DNA from: Odontocerum albicorne
Taxonomy: Eukaryota > Arthropoda > Insecta > Trichoptera > Odontoceridae
Length of the DNA stretch: 64,000 nt
Direction of reading: 5' to 3'
Assembly (NCBI GenBank): GCA_949825065.1
Contig: OX463859.1
Coordinates: 4,192,217 to 4,256,216 of the forward strand
In this document: one piece after another, positions 31,690 to 44,400 of the stretch
Position numbering within the stretch: position 1 is the first letter of the stretch
Layout: every line of letters starts with the position of its first letter
Program-made: the position numbers and the translations under genes
The notes under the pieces: model-generated
The model's input: the letters and a program-made list of their open reading frames with translations, nothing else
What the model was told of the DNA's origin: nothing
The model's database searches: none

Positions 31690-32790
31690 TCTTTGTTCTT
31701 GGCGGCAACAATAGCTCGTTCACTCAGCCAATCGTGATTCTTATAATTGATTTGAATATTAGTAACTACTTTTTCAACCAATTCTTCTTTTGATGTCACA
31801 ATCACTGATACAGCAGTATTTTCGCAAACGCGTCATTTTGACATAACGTGAAGAAAGCATTTAACGTTGTAGCCGGTGGATTCAGGGCTATTTGTTGCAC
31901 ATTTGCAGCTGTGAAATAAACGCGTTGTCCATTTTCTAGATGTACTGCTAAGTGAACAACAGCTGGACTTCGTTCATGTATGGGAAATGAAAGATTTCGC
32001 CATACAGCTTCATTGCTGCTTATATATCTTCCAGCCTGATACTGTGCGATTTCATCGATATGTATGACCGCATTCCCATCTCGCATTCTGGTTGCACGCC
32101 AAAAACTGCCATGTAGCTGCCTTTATTCACGTATTGTACTTACAAATGTATTTGATCGATTTAACGGGGTTACAGTATTCCACGTTTATGTGCGCTTTGT
32201 ATGTTTTTGATAGCAAAAGCGAATATGCAATAACCCAATGGTTGTCTACTTCGATGTCACCATTTCACATTTGTATGGTTGCTAATTTACCGCCATCTTC
32301 TGTTGATCTTCTTCTTTATAAAGGATATCCATCGTTTCCTGTAACCGTGTTGGATACTAATGCTCGAGGATATCGCTTAGATAATTTTCCGTCTATCATG
32401 CATGGTGAATTTGGATTCAGTGTACCGCAAGGTTCATGTATCATATATTTCGTCACAACTTCATGCAAATCCTTATCGACGTCGGCATCGGGTATTTCAG
32501 CACACATTACATTGTCGATTTCGTTTGAAGTGATTTTATATATGTGCATGTGGCCATCCTCTCTTTTACTATTCCACTGAGTATATCCAGCAGCGCACAG
32601 ACCTAAATACTTCATGTTTTACCATGAGCTGTTGTATATCGTCCCAAGCTGAATTGCATGTGAATGTAGTGAAAAGGTCTGGACACCCGTAGTGACGAAC
32701 ATACGCAATTGCATATTGAGCGTACTCATGCATATGACGTGGACTGCCTGTATATGAAGATGGCCAAATCGTTAGTCTTCAAACGTTAGT
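31690..32790 (-). pseudogene. Helitron Rep/helicase pseudogene
   Basis: Reading from 32780 down: 'GSPRHMHEYAQYAIAYVRHY', 'GCPDLFTTFTCNSAWDDIQQ', then the HUH motif in 'KRGWPHAHI' (His codons at 32548-32550 and 32542-32544). Next come 'MIHEPCGTLNPNSPCM' and 'DIEVDNHWVIAYS', then 'HINVEYCNPVKSIKYICKY' with the two Rep tyrosines (codons 32148-32150 and 32136-32138). 'IDEIAQYQAGRYISSNEAVW' and 'FPIHERSPAVVHLAVHLENG' follow. After 31802 the reading jumps to 'NYKNHDWLSERAIVAAKNKD', the far C-terminal part of the helicase. The helicase core is therefore deleted. Several frameshifts and stops (for example in 'GYPL*RRR') make it inactive. HUH-Y2 Rep would nick and transfer single strands in rolling-circle transposition. 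Confidence 0.9.
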
Positions 32791-32989
32791 TGTATTACCG
32801 TCATTTACAACTGTATCTCGCAAATGAACGTATTCTTCAGAGCAAAGCTTGGTCTGATCCAAACGAATGAATATCAAACTAATTAAAAAATCTCCATTTC
32901 TATATACGATTTGATATATTTTGAAAAAATAAACGTAGAGATAAAATTAAATTCTATATAAAAAAGATACTTTTGATATTCCTAATGAC

Positions 32990-33300
32990 CTATTTCAGCC
33001 ACTATCAGCCTGTCACGTACATTCTGTTGAGAACGAACCAGTTCTGAATCTGCAGAACGCGATTGCCGTGCTCGCAACCGAGCATCCTCAAGTCTGGCTA
33101 CACGTCGTTCTGCTGCTTCCTCGAAATTGTGAAACATTAAGTTATGAGACAGTGAAATTCATCCTGGGGTCATATCAAACTGCACCTTTCCGTTCCCAAT
33201 TTCCAGCAATTGATGTGAGAATATCTCAGCTGATCGATCGTTTTGCAGCTGGACACGCATTTGTCAAATATTTGTCCAATAGGAGTATTGTTAAGGAAAT
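32990..33300 (-). pseudogene. Helitron N-terminal coding remnant
   Basis: The minus strand reads 'ARLEDARLRARQSRSADSEL' and 'VRSQQNVRDRLIVAE' (about 33105-32995). This Arg-rich, repetitive stretch is of the kind found near the N-terminus of Helitron proteins. A related block occurs again near 31495-31560, which suggests internal duplication. The plus-strand frame 33068-33310 over the same bases is its shadow. Confidence 0.45.
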
Positions 33301-33834
33301 ACAGAGATAATTGGAACTAATTAAATGTTAAGCAAAGAGAGAGATTATTGGAATTAATTAAATGTTAAGGAAAGACATTGCAAACTACGCACGAATTAAA
33401 TTTGGATGTGACATGTTTGGACGCGTCATTAATGAACAATAAATATCGATTCTAATAAATAGCAAGTTATTTAGGTAAATAAATTACAAAAAACAACAAT
33501 GATGACAAATTAATACATCTTGTTACAAATAAGCAAAAATTTGTCAGTTCCTTTAAAATAAATATGACGTTTGTCAAAAATGTACATACCAGCATCACGT
33601 TGTCTCTGTCAAGCAAATAATCGCGTCACTCCAAGAGATCAATTCAAGATATGATTTGAATTTAAACGAAAATCAATCAACACAATTAAATTTTATCGCT
33701 AATTGAACAGAAAAATAAAAAAATAAGTTAAAAAACTAAGTGAAAAAGATAATCTTAGAGGTAGGTATGTTAACAACGCACATTATGAAATGAAAATGGC
33801 GGATAAATTAGCGCAGATGGCGCTATACAAAAAA

Positions 33835-34230
33835 AATTATATAATAAAATAACATTTCTAATAATACATTATTTAATAATATAATTAAAATAATTAAATA
33901 ATTATTTTAAAATTATTCATTTAATAATTAATAATGATATAAAAATATTAATATATTTAACATTAAAAAAATATAAATTTTCTTTTATTAAGAATATTAT
34001 ATTATTATTAAAATTATTATTTATTATTGTTTATTATAAAAAATTAAAAACATTGTTTTTTTTATTGAATTAAAAGAGACTTTCTTGAATTAAATTCCAC
34101 AGAACCATTTCCTAATCCTAAAAAAAATCGTTAACAAATCGAAAAAAAGCAATGCATAAAATCAACTTTTCCTAGGAGCTAAGAAGTTTCACTTCTACCA
34201 CGCGAGAGTATCACGCATCTGTTTTTTATA
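33835..34230 (+). repeat. Partial copy of the A+T-rich element inside the Helitron
   Basis: 34060-34225 matches 20915-21075 over about 165 bp with few differences. It includes 'gaattaaattccacagaacc', 'atgcataaaatcaacttttc' and 'gaagtttcacttctaccacg'. It is preceded by A/T-only sequence, as in the other copy. It either inserted into the Helitron or was acquired by it. Confidence 0.75.
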
Positions 34231-34624
34231 CATATAAGATATATTTGTTTTAGCGATTATATTTATTTTAACGATACTCGAAATATTTCAAAACAACTAA
34301 AATTTTAGTTGGATATTTTTTACAAATTTAGTATTAGTTCTGCCAAATATATTTCCTGCGCTTGCGCTATAAAGTCTAGACTCAGCCATATTAAGATTTT
34401 CTCAAGCTGCTATGACACAATGGAACTTATCCTTATTAACACAAATTTTATTTTGACGTATCTTGGATTCTAACCTATTTTTCGTCTGTAATAAATTTAT
34501 CGTAGAATTATTGTTCAACAGGAAATATTTATTATCAAACATAAAATTATTTTATATTTTATGTATATAGACTAAATCATTGAATATCAAATATTAATTA
34601 TTAAACCTCGAAAATGCAATATGG

Positions 34625-34652
34625 TCAACTGTCAAAATGTTTTGACAGTTGA
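34625..34652. other. Perfect 13-bp inverted repeat with 2-nt loop
   Basis: TCAACTGTCAAAA and its exact complement TTTTGACAGTTGA are separated by TG. The flanks ('gaatatcaaatatt' at 34581-34594 and 'gatattcaatatttgatatc' after it) extend the symmetry imperfectly. It lies in the Helitron 5' noncoding region. It may be the remains of a small palindromic insertion. Confidence 0.8.
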
Positions 34653-37600
34653 TATTCAATATTTGATATCCTTGTCCCCGACAAGTTCGCATAGGTAATG
34701 TTTTCTGATTTCTAAATTTTTTTATAAACACCTATTTATATATATATAAATAAAAATGAAAAAACATTTCCGTTGACGAATATCAACTTTACTCAAAATT
34801 TCACAGCGATCGGTAGAGAACTTCCGGAGATTAGCGATCTTCAATTAACGAACATTTACATTTTTATTTATATAGATAAGCGATATAAATAACCCTCAAA
34901 TACCAAAAAAACAAGTGTTTTGTGAGTTAAATATTTTTTGAGCAGTTTTGTCTTTTAAGACTAAGAACCTTTCAAGTTTAATCAAAAAAATTTTGTCTGA
35001 TTTCATATTTTTTCTTACTTATTATTGATAAGCGATATTAATAACCCTCAAATACCAAAAAACAAGTGTTTTGCGAGTTAAATATTTTTTGAGCAGTTTC
35101 GTCTTTTGGGACTAAGAACCTTTCAAGTTTAATCAATTTTTTTTTGTCTTATTTCATATTATTTCTTACTTATTATTGATAAGCGATATTAATAACCCTC
35201 CAATACCAAAAAACAAGTGTTTTGTGAGTTAAATATTTTTTGAGCAGTTTCGTCTTTTGGGACTAAGAACCTTTCAAGTTTAATAAATTTTTTTGTCTGA
35301 TTTCATATTTTTTCTAACTTATTATTGATAAGGGATATTAATAACCCTCAAATACCAAAAAACAAGTGTTTTGTGAGTTAAATGTATTTTGCGCATTTTC
35401 CTCTATTTAGACTAAGAACCTTTCAAGTTGAGTCAATTTTTTTTGTATGATTTCATATTATTACTTACTTATTATTGATAAGCGATATTAATCACCCTCA
35501 AATACCAAAAAACAAGTGTTTTGTGAATCAAATAATTTTTTGAGCAGTTTCGTCTTTTGGGACTAAGAACCTTTCAAGTTAAATCAATTTTTTTTGTCTC
35601 ATTTCACATTTTTTCTTATTTATTATTGATAAGCGATATACATAATTCTCAAATACCAAAAAACAAGTGTTTTGTGAGTTAAATATTTTTTGAGCAGTTT
35701 TGTCTTTTAAGACTAAGAACCTTTACAGTTTAATCAAAAAAAATTTGTCTGATTTCATATTTTTTCTTACTTATTATTGATAAGCGATATTAATAACCCT
35801 CAAATACCAAAAAAGAAGTGTTTTGCGAGTTAAATATTTTTTGAGCAGTTTCGTCTTTTGAGACTAAGAACCTTTCAAGTTTAATCAATTTTTTTTTGTC
35901 TTATTTCATATTATTCTTACTTATTATTGATAAGCGATATTAAAAACCCTCAAATACCAAAAAACAAGTGTTTTGTGAGTTAAATATTTTTTGAGCAGTT
36001 TTGTCTTTTAAGACTAAGAACCTTTCAAGTTTAATCAAAAAAATTTTGTCTGATTTCATATTTTTTCTTACTTATTATTGATAAGCGATATTAATAACCC
36101 TCAAATACCAAAAAACAAGTGTTTTGTGAGTTAATTATTTTTTGAGCAGTTTCGTCTTTTGGGACTAAGAACCTTTCAAGTTTAATCAATTTTTTTTTTT
36201 CTGATTTCATATTTTTTCTTACTTATTATTGATAAGCGATATTAATAACCCTCAAATACAAAAAAACAAGTGTTTTGTGAGTTAAATATTTTTTGCGCAT
36301 TTTCCTCTATTTAGACTAAGAACGATTCAAGTTTAGTCAATTTTTTTTGTCTGATTTTATATTATTACTTACTTATTATTGATAAGCGATATTAATAACC
36401 CTCAAATACCAAAAAACAAGCGTTTTGTGAGTTAAATATTTTTTGAGCAGTTACGTCTTTTGGGACTAAGAACCTTTCAAGTGTTATCAATTTTTTTTTT
36501 CTGATTTCATATTTTTTCTTACTTATTATTGATAAGCGATATAAATAACCCTCAAATACCAAAAAACAAGTGTTTTGTGAGTTAAATATTTTTTGAGCAG
36601 TTTTGTCTTTTAAGACTAAGAACCTTTCAAGTTTAATCAAAAAAATTTTGTCTGATTTCATATTTTTTCTTACTTATTATTGATAAGCGATATTAATAAC
36701 CCTCAAATACCAAAAAACAAGTGTTTTGCGAGTTAAATATTTTTTGAGCAGTTTCGTCTTTTGGGACTTAGAACCTTTCAAGTTTAATCATTTTTTTTTT
36801 GTCTTATTTCATATTATTTCTTACTTATTATTGATAAGCGATATTAATAACCCTCAAATACCAAAAAACAAGTGTTTTGTGAGTTAAATATTTTTTGAGC
36901 AGTTTCGTCTTTTGGGACTAAGAACCTTTCAAGTTTAATCAAAAAAATTTTGTCTGATTTCATATTTTTTCTTACTTATTATTGATAAGCGATATTAATA
37001 ACCCTCAAATACCAAAAAACAAGTGTTTTGTGAGTTAATTATTTTTTGAGCAGTTTCGTCTTTTGGGACTAAGAACCTTTAAAGTTTAATCAATTTTTTT
37101 TTTTCTGATTTCATATTTTTTCTTACTTATTATTGATAAGCGATATTAATAACCCTCAAATACAAAAAAACAAGTGTTTTGTGAGTTAAATATTTTTTGC
37201 GCATTTTCCTCTATTTAGACTAAGAACGATTCAAGTTTAGTCAATTTTTTTTGTCTGATTTTATATTATTACTTACTTATTATTGATAAGCGATATTAAT
37301 AACCCTCAAATACCAAAAAACAAGCGTTTTGTGAGTTAAATATTTTTTGAGCAGTTACGTCTTTTGGGACTAAGAACCTTTCAAGTGTTATCAATTTTTT
37401 TTTTCTGATTTCATATTTTTTCTTACTTATTATTGATAAGCGATATAAATAACCCTCAAATACCAAAAAAACAAGTGTTTTGTGAGTTAAATATTTTTTG
37501 AGCAGTTTTGTCTTTTAAGACTAAGAACCTTTCAAGTTTAATCAAAAAATTTTTGTCTGATTTCATATTTTTTCTTACTTATTATTGATAAGCGATATTA

Positions 37601-38499
37601 ATAACCCTCAAATACCAAAAAACAAGTGTTTTGCGAGTTAAATATTTTTTGAGCAGTTTCGTCTTTTGGGACTTAGAACCTTTCAAGTTTAACCATTTTT
37701 TTTTGTCTTATTTCATATTATTTCTTACTTATTATTGATAAGCGATATTAATAACCCTCAAATACCAAAAAACAAGTGTTTTGTGAGTTAAATATTTTTT
37801 GAGCAGTTTCGTCTTTTGGGACTAAGAACCTTTCAAGTTTAATCAATTTTTTTTTGTCTGATTTCATATTTTTTCTAACTTATTATTGATAAGCGATATT
37901 AATAACCCTCAAATACCAAAAAACAAGTGTTTTGTGAGTTAATTATTTTTTGAGCAGTTTCGTCTTTTGGGACTAAGAACCTTTCAAGTTAAATCAATTT
38001 TTTTTTGTCTGATTTCACATTTTTTCTTATTTATTATTGATAAGCGATATAAATAACCCTCAAATACCAAAAAACAAGTGTTTTGTGAGTTAAATATTTT
38101 TTGCGCATTTTCCTCTATTGAGACTAAAAACGATTCAAGTTAAGTCAATTTTTTTTGTCTGATTTAATATTATTACTTACTTATTATTGATAAGCGATAT
38201 TAATAACCCTCAAATACCAAAAAACAAGTGTTTTGTGAGTTAAATATTTTTTGAGCAGTTTTGTCTTTTAAGACTAAGAACCTTTCAAGTTTAATCAAAA
38301 AAAATTTGTCTGATTTCATATTTTTTCTTACTTATTATTGATAAGCGATATTAATATCCATCAAATACCAAAAAACAAGTGTTTTGTGAGTTAATTATTT
38401 TTTGAGCAGTTTCGTCTTTTGGGACTAAGAACCTTTCAAGTTTTATCAATTTTTTTTTCTGATTTCATATTTTTTCTTACTTATTATTGATAAGCGATA

Positions 38500-41400
38500 T
38501 TAATAACCCTCAAATACAAAAAAACAAGCGTTTTGTGAGTTAAATATTTTTTGAGCAGTTACGTCTTTTGGGACTAAGAACCTTTCAAGTGTTATCAATT
38601 TTTTTTTTCTGATTTCATATTTTTTCTTACTTATTATTGATAAGCGATATAAATAACCCTCAAATAACAAAAAACAAGTGTTTTGTGAGTTAAATATTTT
38701 TTGAGCAGTTTTGTCTTTTAGGACTAAGAACCTTTCAAGTTTAATCAAAAAAAATTTGTCTGATTTCATATTTTTTCTTACTTATTATTGATAAGCGATA
38801 TTAATTACCCTCAAATACCAAAAAAGAAGTGTTTTGTGAGTTAAATATTTTTTGAGCAGTTTCGTCTTTTGGGAATAAGAACCTTTCAAGTTTAATAATT
38901 TTTTTTTTGTCTGATTTCATATTTTTTTTACTTATTATTGATAAGCGATATTAATAACCCTCAAATACCAAAAAATAAGTGTTTTGTGAGTTAAATATTT
39001 TTTGCGCATTTTCCTCTATTGAGACTAAGAACCTTTCAAGTTTAGTCAATTTTTTTTTGTCTTATTTCATATTATTTCTTACTTATTATTGATAAGCGAT
39101 ATTAATAACCCTCAAATACCAAAAAACAAGTGTTTTGTGAGTTAAATATTTTTTGAGCAGTTTCGTCTTTTGGGACTAAGAACCTTTCAAGTTTAATAAA
39201 TTTTTTTTTGTCTGATTTCATATTTTTTCTTACTTATTATTGATAAGCGATATATATAACCCTCAAATACCAAAAAACAAGTGTTTTGTGAGTTAAATGT
39301 ATTTTGCGCATTTTCCTCTATTGAGACTAAGAACCTTTCAAGTTTAGTCAATTTTTTTTGTATGATTTCATATTATTACTTACTTATTATTGATAAGCGA
39401 TATTAATCACCCTCAAATACCAAAAAACAAGTGTTTTGTGAATCAAATAATTTTTTGAGCAGTTTCGTCTTTTGGGACTAAGAACCTTTCAAGTTAAATC
39501 AATTTTTTTTTGTCTCATTTCACATTTTTTCTTATTTATTATTGATAAGCGATATAAATAACCCTCAAATACCAAAAAACAAGTGTTTTGTGAGTTAAAT
39601 ATTTTTTGAGCAGTTTTGTCTTTTAAGACTAAGAACCTTTACAGTTTAATCAAAAAAAATTTGTCTGATTTCATATTTTTTCTTACTTATTATTGATAAG
39701 CGATATTAATAACCCTCAAATACCAAAAAAGAAGTGTTTTGCGAGTTAAATATTTTTTGAGCAGTTTCGTCTTTTGAGACTAAGAACCTTTCAAGTTAAA
39801 TCAATTTTTTTTGTCTTATTTCATATTATTTCTTACTTATTATTGATAAGCGATATTAATAACCCTCAAATACCAAAAAACAAGTGTTTTGTGAGTTAAA
39901 TATTTTTTGAGCAGTTTCGTCTTTTGGGACTAAGAACCTTTCAAGTTAAATCAATTTTTTTTTGTCTGATTTCATATTTTTTCTTACTTATTATTGATAA
40001 GCGATATAAATAACCCTCAAATACCAAAAAACAAGTGTTTTGTGAGTTAATTATTTTTTGAGCAGTTTCGTCTTTTGGGACTAAGAACCTTTCAAGTTTA
40101 ATCAAATTTTTTTTGTCTGATTTCACATTTTTTCTTATTTATTATTGATAAGCGATATTAATAACCCTCAAATACCAAAAAACAAGTGTTTTGTGAGTTA
40201 AATATTTTTTGCGCATTTTCCTCTATTGAGACTAAAAACGATTCAAGTTAAGTCAATTTTTTTTGTCCGATTTAATATTATTACTTACTTATTATTGATA
40301 AGCGATATTAATAACCCTCAAATACCAAAAAACAAGTGTTTTGTGAGTTAAATATTTTTTGAGCAGCTTTGTCTTTAAAGACTAAGAACATTTCAAGTTT
40401 AATCAAAAAAATTTTGTCTGATTTCATATTTTTTCTTACTTATTATTGATAAGCGATATTAATAACCCTCAAATACCAAAAAACAAGTGTTTTGTGAGTT
40501 AATTATTTTTTGAGCAGTTTCGTCTTTTGGGACTAAGAACCTTTCAAGTTTAATCAATTTTTTTTTTCTGATTTCATATTTTTTCTTACTTATTATTAAT
40601 AAGCGATATTAATAACCCTCAAATACAAAAAAACAACTGTTTTGTGAGTTAAATATTTTTTGCGCATTTTCCTCTATTTAGACTAAGAACGATTCAAGTT
40701 TAGTCAATTTTTTTTGTCTGATTTTATATTATTACTTACTTATTATTGATAAGCGATATTAATAACCCTCAAATACCAAAAAAAAAGCGTTTTGTGAGTT
40801 AAATATTTTTTGAGCAGTTACGTCTTTTGGGACTAAGAACCTTTCAAGTGTTATCAATTTTTTTTTTCTGATTTCATATTTTTTCTTACTTATTATTGAT
40901 AAGCGATATTAATAACCCTCAAATACCAAAAAACAAGTGTTTTGTGAGTTAAATATTTTTTGAGCAGTTTTGTCTTTTAAGACTAAGAACCTTTCAAGTT
41001 TAATCAAAAAATTTTTGTCTGATTTCATATTTTTTCTTACTTATTATTGATAAGCGATATTAATAACCCTCAAATACCAAAAAACAAGTGTTTTGCGAGT
41101 TAAATATTTTTTGAGCAGTTTCGTCTTTTGGGACTTAGAACCTTTCAAGTTTAATCAATTTTTTTTTGTCTTATTTCATATTATTTCTTACTTATTATTG
41201 ATAAGCGATATTAATAACCCTCAAATACCAAAAAACAAGTGTTTTGTGAGTTAATATTTTTTGAGCAGTTTCGTCTTTTGGGACTAAGAACCTTTCAAGT
41301 TTAATCAATTTTTTTTTGTCTGATTTCATATTTTTTCTTACTTATTATTGATAAGCGATATTAATAACCCTCAAATACCAAAAAACAAGTGTTTTGCGAG

Positions 41401-44400
41401 TTAAATATTTTTTGAGCAGTTTCGTCTTTTGGGACTTAGAACCTTTCAAGTTTAATCAATTTTTTTTTGTCTTATTTCATATTATTTCTTACTTATTATT
41501 GATAAGCGATATTAATAACCCTCAAATACCAAAAAACAAGTGTTTTGTGAGTTAAATATTTTTTGAGCAGTTTCGTCTTTTGGGACTAAGAACCTTTCAA
41601 GTTTAATCAATTTTTTTTTTCTGATTTCATATTTTTTCTTACTTATTATTGATAAGCGATATTAATTACCCTCAAATACAAAAAAACAAGTGTTTTGTGA
41701 GTTAAATATTTTTTGCGCATTTTTCTCTATTTAGACTAAGAACGATTCAAGTTTAGTCAATTTTTTTTTGTCTGATTTTATATTATTACTTACTTATTAT
41801 TGATAAGCGATATAAATAACCCTCAAATACCAAAAAACAAGCGTTTTGTGAGTTAAATATTTTTTGAGCAGTTTTGTCTTTTAAGACTTAGAACCTTTAC
41901 AGTTTAATCAAAAAAATTTTGTCCGATTTCATATTTTTTCTTACTTATTATTGATAAGCGATATTAATAACCCTCAAATACCAAAAAAGAAGTGTTTTGC
42001 GAGTAAAATATTTTTTGAGCAGTTTCGTCTTTTGAGACTAAGAACCTTTCAAGTTTAATCAATTTTTTTTTGTCTTATTTCATATTATTTCTTACTTATT
42101 ATTGATAAGCGATATTAATAACCCTCAAATACCAAAAAACAAGTGTTTTGTGAGTTAAATATTTTTTGAGCAGTTTCGTCTTTTGGGACTAAGAACCTTT
42201 CAAGTTTAATCAATTTTTTTTTGTCCTATTTCATATTATTTCTTACTTATTATGGATAAGCGATATTAATAACCCTCAAATACCAAAAAACAAGTGTTTT
42301 GTGAGTTAAATATTTTTTGAGCAGTTTCGTCTTTTGGGACTTAGAACCTTTCAAGTTTAATAAATTTTTTTTTGTCTGATTTCATATTTTTTCTTACTTA
42401 TTATTGATAAGCGATATAAATAACCCTCAAATACCAAAAAACAAGTGTTTTGTGAGTTAAATATTTTTTGCGCATTTTCCTCTATTGAGACTAAGAACCT
42501 TTCAAGTTTAGTCAATTTTTTTTTGACTGATTTCATATTATTACTTACTTATTATTGATAAGCGATATTAATCACCCTCAAATACCAAAAAACAAGTGTT
42601 TTGTGAATTAAATAATTTTTTGAGCAGTTTCGTCTTTTGGGACTAAGAACCTTTCAAGTTAAATCAATTTTTTTTTGTCTGATTTCACATTTTTTCTTAT
42701 TTATTATTGATAAGCGATATAAATAACCCTCAAATACCAAAAAACAAGTGTTTTGTGAGTTAAATATTTTTTGAGCAGTTTTGTCTTTTAAGACTAAGAA
42801 CCTTTACAGTTTAATCAAAAAAATTTTGTCCGATTTCATATTTTTTCTTACTTATTATTGATAAGCGATATTAATAACCCTCAAATACCAAAAAAGAAGT
42901 GTTTTGCGAGTAAAATTTTTTTTGAGCAGTTTCGTCTTTTGAGACTAAGAACCTTTCAAGTTTAATCAATTTTTTTTTGTCTTATTTCTTACTTATTATT
43001 GATAAGCGATATTAATAACCCTCAAATACCAAAAAACAAGTGTTTTGTGAGTTAATTATTTTTTGAGCAGTTTCGTCTTTTGGGACTAAGAACCTTTCAA
43101 GTTTAATCAATTTTTTTTTGTCTGATTTCACATTTTTTCTTACTTATTATTGATAAGCGATATAAATAACCCTCAAATACAAAAAAACAAGTGTTTTGTG
43201 AGTTAAATATTTTTTGCGCATTTTCCTCTATTGAGACTAAGAACGATTCAAGTTAAGTCAATTTTTTTTGTCTGATTTAATATTATTACTTACTTATTAT
43301 TGATAAGCGATATTAATACCCCTCAAATACCAAAAAACAAGCGTTTTGTGAGTTAAATATTTTTTGAGCAGTTTCGTCTTTTGGGACTAAGAACCTTTCA
43401 AGTGTAATCAATTTTTTTTTGTCTGATTTCATATTTTTTCTTACTTATTATTGATAAGCGATATTAATTACCCTCAAATACAAAAAAACAAGTGTTTTGT
43501 GAGTTAAATATTTCTTGCGCATTTTCCTCTATTGAGACTAAGAACGATTCATGTGTAGTCAATTTTTTTTGTCTGATTTAATATTATTACTTACTTATTA
43601 TTGATAAGCGATATTAATACCCCTCAAATACCAAAAAACAAGCGTTTTGTGAGTTAAATATTTTTTGAGCAGTTTCGTCTTTTGGGACTAAGAACCTTTC
43701 AAGTTTAATCAATTTTTTTTGTCTGATTTCATATTTTTTCTTACTTATTATTGATAAGCGATATAAATAACCCTCAAATACCAAAAAACAAGTGTTTTGT
43801 GAGTTAAATATTTTTTGAGCAGTTTCGTCCTTTGGGACTAAGAACCTTTCAAGTTTAATCAATTTTTTTTGTCTGATTTCATATTTTTTCTTACTTATTA
43901 TTGATAAGCGATATTAATAACCCTCAAATACAAAAAAACAAGTGTTTTGTGAGTTAAATATTTTTTGCGCATTTTCCTCTATTGAGACTAAGAACGATTC
44001 AAGTTAAGTAAATTTTTTTTGTCTGATTTAATATTATTACTTACTTATTATTGATAAGCGATATTAATACCCCTCAAATACCAAAAAACAAGCGTTTTGT
44101 GAGTTAAATATTTTTTGAGCAGTTTCGTCTTTTGGGACTAAGAACCTTTCAAGTGTAATCAATTTTTTTTTGTCTGATTTCATATTTTTTCTTACTTATT
44201 ATTGATAAGCGATATTAATTACCCTCAAATACAAAAAAACAAGTGTTTTGTGAGTTAAATATTTTTTGCGCATTTTCCTCTATTGAGACTAAGAACGATT
44301 CAAGTTAAGTCAATTTTTTTGTCTGATTTAATATTATTACTTACTTATTATTGATAAGCGATATTAATACCCCTCAAATACCAAAAAACAAGCGTTTTGT

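Larger units (their letters stand above)
31361..34876 (-). mobile_element. Helitron, both termini present, decayed
   Basis: On the minus strand the element starts with TC (34876-34875), continuing TCTATATAAATAAAAATG, and ends ...GTACAGCTAG (31361). A hairpin (GCCAC/GTGGC, 31374-31378 with 31387-31391) stands 10 nt before the CTAG. The flanking plus-strand bases are A (31360) and T (34877), that is, insertion between A and T as Helitrons do. Length is 3,516 bp. It encodes Rep and helicase fragments. It contains a copy of the A+T-rich element of 20.2-21.1 kb (about 33835-34230) and a two-copy ~38-bp repeat (33305-33380). The 5' terminus touches the large satellite. Confidence 0.92.

Noticed and set aside
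32092..32580. 162-codon plus-strand frame inside the Helitron
   Set aside because: It is the antisense shadow of the Rep reading, which carries the HUH and paired-tyrosine motifs on the minus strand.
34890..35000. AACCCT-like block (ataaccctc) as telomeric repeat
   Set aside because: It occurs once per 150-bp monomer, not in tandem, and is not the insect TTAGG repeat.
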